DNA from: an uncultured Collinsella sp.
GTDB lineage: Bacteria; Actinomycetota; Coriobacteriia; Coriobacteriales; Coriobacteriaceae
Reading direction: 5' to 3'
Length of the DNA stretch: 9,136 nt
NCBI GenBank assembly: GCA_900543615.1
Contig: UQSC01000072.1
Location: 1-9,136 of the forward strand
Shown here: one piece after another, positions 5,591-9,136 of the stretch
Layout of the letters: each line of letters opens with the position of its first letter
Numbering within the stretch: position 1 is the stretch's first letter
Notes under the pieces: generated by a model
Databases searched by the model: none
The model's input: the letters and a program-made list of their open reading frames with translations, nothing else
Told to the model about the DNA's origin: nothing
Made by a program: the position numbers and the translations under genes

Positions 5591-6738
5591 TGGCTGAGGC
5601 TTTAGAGGTAACGCCCGCCGAGCTGGACGCGTTCGCGGACCGGCTCGGCGAGGTCGAGTCGTATCTCCACTTGGACGAGAAGCGTACCCGCGTGACCGAG
5701 CTCGAGGCCAAAAGTGTTGCCCCTGGCTTTTGGGATGACGCCGACGCCGCCCGTGCCACCATGGAGGAGATCGCTCGCACCAAGGAAGATATCGCTGCCG
5801 TGGACACCGCGCGCGGCGAGCTTTCCGATGCCCGCGCCGCGCTGGAGCTTGCCGAAGAGATGGGGGATGACCCCGACGCCGCCGCATTGCGCGAGGAGGC
5901 TGCCGCTACGGCAGAACGCCTGGCCCGCGCTATCGACGAGCTTGAGCTTTCGAGCTGGTTTACCGGTGAGTTCGATCACGGCGATGCCATTGTGACCATC
6001 AAGCCCGGACAGGGTGGTCTGGAGGCCCAGGACTGGACCTTCATGCTCTTTAAGATGTACATGAAGTACTGCCAGCGTCGCGGCTGGAAGGTCACCATCA
6101 ACGACTGTCCCGCGGCCGAGGTCATCGGCATCGACCGCGCGACCTTTACCGTCGAGGGCAAGGACGCATTTGGCATGCTGCGCGCCGAGGCCGGCGTCCA
6201 CCGCTTGGTTCGCATTAGCCCCACCGACGACAAGAAGCGCCGCCAGACCACGTTTGCCGGCGTCGAGGTCATCCCCGTGCTACCCGATGATATCGACATC
6301 GAGATCAGCCCCGATGACATCCGCGTGGACGTGTACCACGCGAGCGGCCCGGGCGGTCAGGGTGTCAACACCACCGACTCCGCCGTGCGCGTGACGCATT
6401 TCCCCAGCGGCATTGTGGTCACCTGCCAAAACGAGCGCAGCCAGATCCAGAACAAGGCCGCGTGCATGCAGATCCTCAAGGCTCGCCTGTACGAGATTGA
6501 GCTCGAGAAGCGCGCCGAGGCCCTGGATGAGATTCGTGGACCCAAGACCACGATCGGCTTTGGCAACCAGATTCGCAGCTACGTGCTCTACCCGTATCAG
6601 ATGGTTAAGGACCTACGCACGGGCGTGGAGACCAGCAATGTCGAGGCAGTTCTTGACGATGGCGACCTGGACCCGTTTGTTATTGGCTACCATCGCTGGG
6701 CGACCGGCAACGCCGATGCAGAAGACTCGGAGGTCTAA
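5590..6738 (+). CDS. prfB: Peptide chain release factor 2 (RF2) with variant SPT anticodon motif
   Basis: RF2 reads UAA and UGA in the ribosomal A site and triggers release of the finished protein. The product has 382 residues. Features in order: helical domain 1 to about residue 115, GGLEAQDW near 145, LVRI followed by S210-P211-T212, and the catalytic G255-G256-Q257 loop, whose Gln is normally methylated by PrmC. The C-terminus has SYVLYPYQMVKDLRTGVET, typical of RF2. The offset between tripeptide and GGQ is the same as in E. coli, so the alignment is ungapped and the usual Phe is truly replaced by Thr (codon ACC, 6223-6225). The programmed +1 frameshift found in many prfB genes is absent: the frame is continuous through VESYLHLDEK, where E. 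coli has an in-frame UGA. ATG 5590 overlaps the secA stop by one base, with AGGA 7 nt upstream inside the secA coding sequence. Confidence 0.96.
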   Translation: MAEALEVTPAELDAFADRLGEVESYLHLDEKRTRVTELEAKSVAPGFWDDADAARATMEEIARTKEDIAAVDTARGELSDARAALELAEEMGDDPDAAALREEAAATAERLARAIDELELSSWFTGEFDHGDAIVTIKPGQGGLEAQDWTFMLFKMYMKYCQRRGWKVTINDCPAAEVIGIDRATFTVEGKDAFGMLRAEAGVHRLVRISPTDDKKRRQTTFAGVEVIPVLPDDIDIEISPDDIRVDVYHASGPGGQGVNTTDSAVRVTHFPSGIVVTCQNERSQIQNKAACMQILKARLYEIELEKRAEALDEIRGPKTTIGFGNQIRSYVLYPYQMVKDLRTGVETSNVEAVLDDGDLDPFVIGYHRWATGNADAEDSEV

Positions 6739-6782
6739 AACATCGGGCGGCTTCAAGCCGATGCCAAGCCTAACGGTTGGAC

Positions 6783-6827
6783 GGGTTTGTATCCAGAACA
6801 AACCCTGCGCAGGGGTGGTTTTTGTTC
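6783..6827 (+). terminator. Competing hairpins after prfB, possible terminator or attenuator
   Basis: GGGTTTGT (6783-6790) pairs perfectly with ACAAACCC (6798-6805). The same ACAAACC segment can instead pair with GGTTTTTGT (from 6817) around the palindrome CCCTGCGCAGGG (6803-6814), and T-rich sequence follows. The two folds exclude each other. It may simply terminate secA-prfB; a regulatory switch is speculative. Confidence 0.4.
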
Positions 6828-6843
6828 GGCGAATCGGTAGAAT
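6816..6843 (+). promoter_or_regulatory. Weak candidate promoter for the YitT-family gene
   Basis: TAGAAT (6838-6843) is a good -10 hexamer. The best -35 is TGGTTT (6816-6821) with 16-bp spacing, which is poor. If used, the transcript would begin near 6850 and run through the terminator-like hairpin at 6863-6888 before the start codon. Confidence 0.3.
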
Positions 6844-6862
6844 CGAATACAGCAAGAAGTTC

Positions 6863-6891
6863 AAAGCGCATCCGTTTGGGTGCGCTTTTTT
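6863..6891 (+). terminator. Intrinsic terminator abutting the YitT ribosome binding site
   Basis: An 11-bp stem (6863-6873 with 6878-6888, one G·U) closes a GTTT loop. The T run is 6886-6891, with half of it inside the stem. It ends one base before GAGGGAGG, the ribosome binding site of the next gene. It can serve as the secA-prfB terminator, or as an attenuator if transcription starts at 6850. Confidence 0.8.
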
Positions 6892-6903
6892 GAGGGAGGC
6901 AGC

Positions 6904-7794
6904 ATGGCATATCGTCTGGACATCAAGCGCATTCTTTCGATGAACTTCTTTCACGACCTGCCCCAGATCATGTTGGGGTGTGCCTTGGCCGCCATCGCGA
7001 CCGACTTGTTTTTGATTCCCAACGGTCTTGCCGCCGGTGGCGTTACGGGCCTTGCGACTATTATCCAGGCTGTCGGCGCGGCGCGAGGCGTGTCGCTTCC
7101 CGTCGGTATCCAGACCATCGTGATGAACGCCTTGCTGTTGTTGGTCGTTATGCGCGAGGGTGGCATGTTCTACGTGGTGCAGACCGCGACGGGCTTTGTG
7201 CTGCTGGGCTTCTTTACCGATCTGTTCGCCCCGTTTGTAGCACCTCTGGCGGATGCGGACCTGATGCTCCCTGCCATGTGGGGCGGCATTATTACGGGCA
7301 TCGGTTACGGCATGGTGTTGCGCGCCGGCGCCAACACCGGCGGCTCGGACACGATTGGCCAAATCATCTCGCGTAACACCTCGCTGCCGGTGGGCTCGAC
7401 CGTCATGGCGATCGATGTTGCCGTATGCGCGCTGTCGGCTCCGGTCTTTTCAATCGAAAACGCACTATATGCAGGCCTTTCGATGGTCATTAGCGGCTAC
7501 GTGATCGATGCCGTGGTCGATGGTGGCAACAAACGCCGTATGGTACTCATCATCTCGGACAAGTTCCCTGATATCGCTGCCGATATCATGTATGGCCTGG
7601 GTCGTGGTTGTACCAAGTTTAAGGCGACTGGCATGTATTCGGGTGCCGAGAAGCCGGTGATTATGGTCATCGTGAGCCGTCGAGAGCTCAATACCCTCAA
7701 GACGATCGTGCGCGAGCGCGATCCTCACGCCATTGTGACGGTCGCTGACGTTACGGAAGCCTTCGGCGAGGGATTCAAGGACATTAGCGCGTAG
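6904..7794 (+). CDS. YitT-family membrane protein (DUF161 plus DUF2179)
   Basis: This is a 296-residue integral membrane protein of the YitT family, whose biochemical role is not established. Hydrophobic segments lie roughly at 17-41, 44-65, 69-87, 90-110, 117-139, 156-178 and 184-203. Family hallmarks are IPNGLAAGGVTGLATII in the first repeat and GANTGGSDTIGQII in the second. From about 205 the chain becomes soluble and matches the DUF2179 domain (RRMVLIISDKFPDIAADI, then GRGCTKFKATGMYSG), which is expected in the cytoplasm. The start at ATG 6904 follows GAGGGAGG (6892-6899); an upstream in-frame GTG at 6880 would start inside the terminator hairpin and was not chosen. Length is normal for the family. 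I see no clear terminator after the TAG stop, so some read-through toward the transketolase genes is possible. Confidence 0.9.
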   Translation: MAYRLDIKRILSMNFFHDLPQIMLGCALAAIATDLFLIPNGLAAGGVTGLATIIQAVGAARGVSLPVGIQTIVMNALLLLVVMREGGMFYVVQTATGFVLLGFFTDLFAPFVAPLADADLMLPAMWGGIITGIGYGMVLRAGANTGGSDTIGQIISRNTSLPVGSTVMAIDVAVCALSAPVFSIENALYAGLSMVISGYVIDAVVDGGNKRRMVLIISDKFPDIAADIMYGLGRGCTKFKATGMYSGAEKPVIMVIVSRRELNTLKTIVRERDPHAIVTVADVTEAFGEGFKDISA

Positions 7795-7828
7795 GGTCGA
7801 CTGCGTTCCATCCAAAAGACGTTCACAT

Positions 7829-7846
7829 TGATAAACCGTTTCATCA
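7829..7846. promoter_or_regulatory. Candidate LacI-family operator upstream of transketolase
   Basis: TGATAAACCGTTTCATCA matches its own reverse complement at 14 of 18 positions, centred on CG at 7837-7838. Central CG with flanking AA and TT is the hallmark of LacI/GalR-family operators. It lies about 65 bp upstream of the -10 hexamer suggested for the transketolase genes. No LacI-type gene is in the window. Confidence 0.35.
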
Positions 7847-7887
7847 GCGGTTCTGCCTGCTCAATTGTTCAAATAATGATAAATACT

Positions 7888-7916
7888 CTGGTAAAGCTTC
7901 CAGTTTCCAGCATAAT
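7888..7916 (+). promoter_or_regulatory. Candidate promoter for the transketolase genes
   Basis: CATAAT (7911-7916) is a strong -10 hexamer. CTGGTA (7888-7893) at 17-bp spacing is a weak -35. The hexamer TTCCAG occurs twice between them, at 7898-7903 and 7905-7910. The surrounding 7820-7920 is clearly more AT-rich than the genes. The resulting leader would be about 80 nt, with no structure I could identify. Confidence 0.35.
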
Positions 7917-8001
7917 GAATGACGTACGTGCATTGCGGCTGTGTTGGGATTACCTTCGGTGCCGTGCGCATCTTGTCTTAAGAGGATGAAAGGAAGGCAC
8001 A

Positions 8002-8832
8002 ATGAGCGACGAAGAGCTCAAAAAGGTTGCCAACGAGGTAAGGAAGGGCATCGTCACCGGCGTGCACGCTGCCAAGTCCGGCCATCCGGGCGGTTCGCTC
8101 GGCGCCGCCGACATCATGACCTATCTGTACTTTGAGGAAATGAACGTCGACCCAGCTAATCCCCGCAAGGCCGATCGCGACCGCTTTGTGCTCTCCAAGG
8201 GCCATTGCGCTCCGGGCCTGTACGCCGTGCTCGCCGAGCGTGGGTTCTTCCCCAAGGAGGACCTCGAGACGCTGCGCCATATCGGCAGCCACCTGCAGGG
8301 TCACCCCAACATGAACGACACCCCGGGCGTCGACATGTCCACCGGCTCGCTCGGCCAGGGCATCTCCACCGCTGTGGGCATGGCCGTTGCCGCCAAGCAC
8401 TGGGGCGATACTTACCGCACGTACGCCCTGCTGGGCGATGGCGAGAGCGAGGAGGGCCAGGTCTGGGAGGCCGCCATGTTTGCCGGCAACCAGCAGCTCG
8501 ACAACCTCTGCGTGATCGTCGACCACAACGGCCTGCAGATCGACGGCCCCGTCGAGGAGGTCAACGACCCCATGCCGCTGGCAGACAAGTTCCGCGCCTT
8601 CAAGTTCCATGTGGTGGAGCTCGCCGACGGCAACGACTTTGACCAGATCCGCGCCGCCTTTGCCGAGGCCCGCGCCACCAAGGGTCAGCCTACCGCCATT
8701 ATCGCCGAGACCACAAAGGGCAAGGGCGTCTCCTTTATGGAGAACCAGGTGGGTTGGCACGGTAAGGCCCCCAACGATGAACAGTTTGAGCAGGCCATGG
8801 CAGAGCTCACGGCCGCCGGAGAGGAGCTCTAG
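8002..8832 (+). CDS. tkt: Transketolase, N-terminal subunit
   Basis: Transketolase moves two-carbon ketol units between sugar phosphates in the non-oxidative pentose phosphate pathway, in the cytoplasm. This 276-residue protein is the thiamine-diphosphate pyrophosphate-binding half of a split enzyme. It shows SGHPGG with H28, LSKGHCAPGLYAVLA with H68, the metal/cofactor motif starting GDGESEEGQ (G145-D146-G147-E148), and DHN (174-176), whose Asn is the downstream metal ligand. In single-chain transketolases of about 660 residues the same order forms the first half. Start ATG 8002 follows AGGAAGG (7991-7997). The second subunit begins 1 nt after the TAG stop, so the halves are made together and assemble into an alpha2beta2 enzyme. 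This organisation is common in Actinobacteria, Firmicutes and archaea, so it is not a broken gene. Confidence 0.95.
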   Translation: MSDEELKKVANEVRKGIVTGVHAAKSGHPGGSLGAADIMTYLYFEEMNVDPANPRKADRDRFVLSKGHCAPGLYAVLAERGFFPKEDLETLRHIGSHLQGHPNMNDTPGVDMSTGSLGQGISTAVGMAVAAKHWGDTYRTYALLGDGESEEGQVWEAAMFAGNQQLDNLCVIVDHNGLQIDGPVEEVNDPMPLADKFRAFKFHVVELADGNDFDQIRAAFAEARATKGQPTAIIAETTKGKGVSFMENQVGWHGKAPNDEQFEQAMAELTAAGEEL

Positions 8833-8833
8833 G

Positions 8834-9136
8834 ATGGCAGATGTCAAGAAAATCGCCACGCGCGTAAGCTACGGCGAGGCCCTCGTCGAGCTCGCCAACG
8901 AGCACGATGACTTTGTGGTCCTCGACGCCGACCTGGCCGCCGCCACGCAGACCGGCAAGTTTAAGGCTGCCTGCCCCGACCGCTTCTTCGATGTGGGCAT
9001 TGCCGAGAGCAACCTGATGGGTGTTGCCGCCGGTATCGCAACCACCGGTCGCGTTGCCTTCGCGAGCACCTTTGCCATGTTTGCCGCCGGCCGCGCTTTT
9101 GAGCAGGTCCGTAATTCCATCGGTTATCCGCACCTC
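8834..9136 (+). CDS. tkt: Transketolase, C-terminal subunit (3' partial)
   Basis: The frame begins at ATG 8834, one base after the stop of the first subunit, and stays open for 101 codons to the end of the window. AGGAG (8822-8826), inside the preceding gene, lies 7 nt upstream, so translation is probably coupled. The visible part is the start of the pyrimidine-binding domain: RVSYGEALVELA at the N-terminus, LDADLAAAT (30-38), and FDVGIAESNLMG with E58, the glutamate that activates thiamine diphosphate, then AFASTFAMFAAGRAFEQVR. The complete subunit is usually about 310 residues, so roughly two thirds lie outside the window. Together with the preceding gene it forms the active site across the subunit interface. 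Confidence 0.94.
   Translation, partial: MADVKKIATRVSYGEALVELANEHDDFVVLDADLAAATQTGKFKAACPDRFFDVGIAESNLMGVAAGIATTGRVAFASTFAMFAAGRAFEQVRNSIGYPHL

Noticed and set aside
5650..5680. Programmed +1 frameshift in prfB
   Set aside because: The reading frame is continuous through the region aligned with the E. coli frameshift site, and no in-frame UGA is present.
2795..5887. Very long antisense open frame (about 1030 codons) opposite secA
   Set aside because: Its Leu/Val/Gly/His-rich composition is that of a shadow of a GC-rich gene; it has no recognisable domain and lies opposite an unquestionable secA and part of prfB.
8002..9136. Transketolase broken by a premature stop
   Set aside because: Each half has its own ribosome binding site, start codon and the normal domain boundary of the known two-subunit form.

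Overview
The window looks like chromosomal DNA of a high-GC Gram-positive bacterium of the Coriobacteriia, probably close to Collinsella. This rests on the codon preference (GAG and AAG strongly favoured in the core genes), the secA-prfB pair, a prfB without the programmed frameshift, a split transketolase, and a bL31 with a long Ala/Lys/Glu tail. The genus is my inference from the look of the sequence, not the result of a search. All genes I support lie on the + strand.

Left part (1-1730): the 3' portion of an ABC exporter gene that fuses several membrane helices to a C-terminal ATPase. It is followed 1 nt later by a gene for a small secreted, tyrosine-rich protein of unknown family, and then by a strong intrinsic terminator. 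Codon use differs from the rest of the window, and the pair looks like an accessory cassette of the exported-peptide-plus-transporter kind. Positions 1731-1934 hold no gene, but they carry a 19-bp dyad and a GC-rich terminator-like hairpin.

Middle part (1935-6903): rpmE (ribosomal protein bL31) has its own promoter, a structured leader that is a good candidate for a bL31-binding autoregulatory element, and a strong terminator. A 230-nt spacer with two REP-like repeat copies and a 16-bp palindrome separates it from secA and prfB, which overlap by one base. RF2 carries Ser-Pro-Thr where the stop-codon-reading tripeptide of RF2 is normally Ser-Pro-Phe. This is the most striking single observation in the window. 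The prfB 3' region holds several competing hairpins, and the last one lies directly in front of the next gene's ribosome binding site.

Right part (6904-9136): a YitT-family membrane protein (DUF161 plus DUF2179), then a 207-nt AT-rich spacer with a candidate LacI-family operator, then the two subunit genes of a split transketolase, the second running off the end of the window.

The core genes are housekeeping: a ribosomal protein, the protein export motor, translation termination and the pentose phosphate pathway. The most likely new biology is the left-hand transporter/secreted-protein cassette and the variant RF2. I saw no CRISPR array, tRNA, rRNA or intact insertion sequence.
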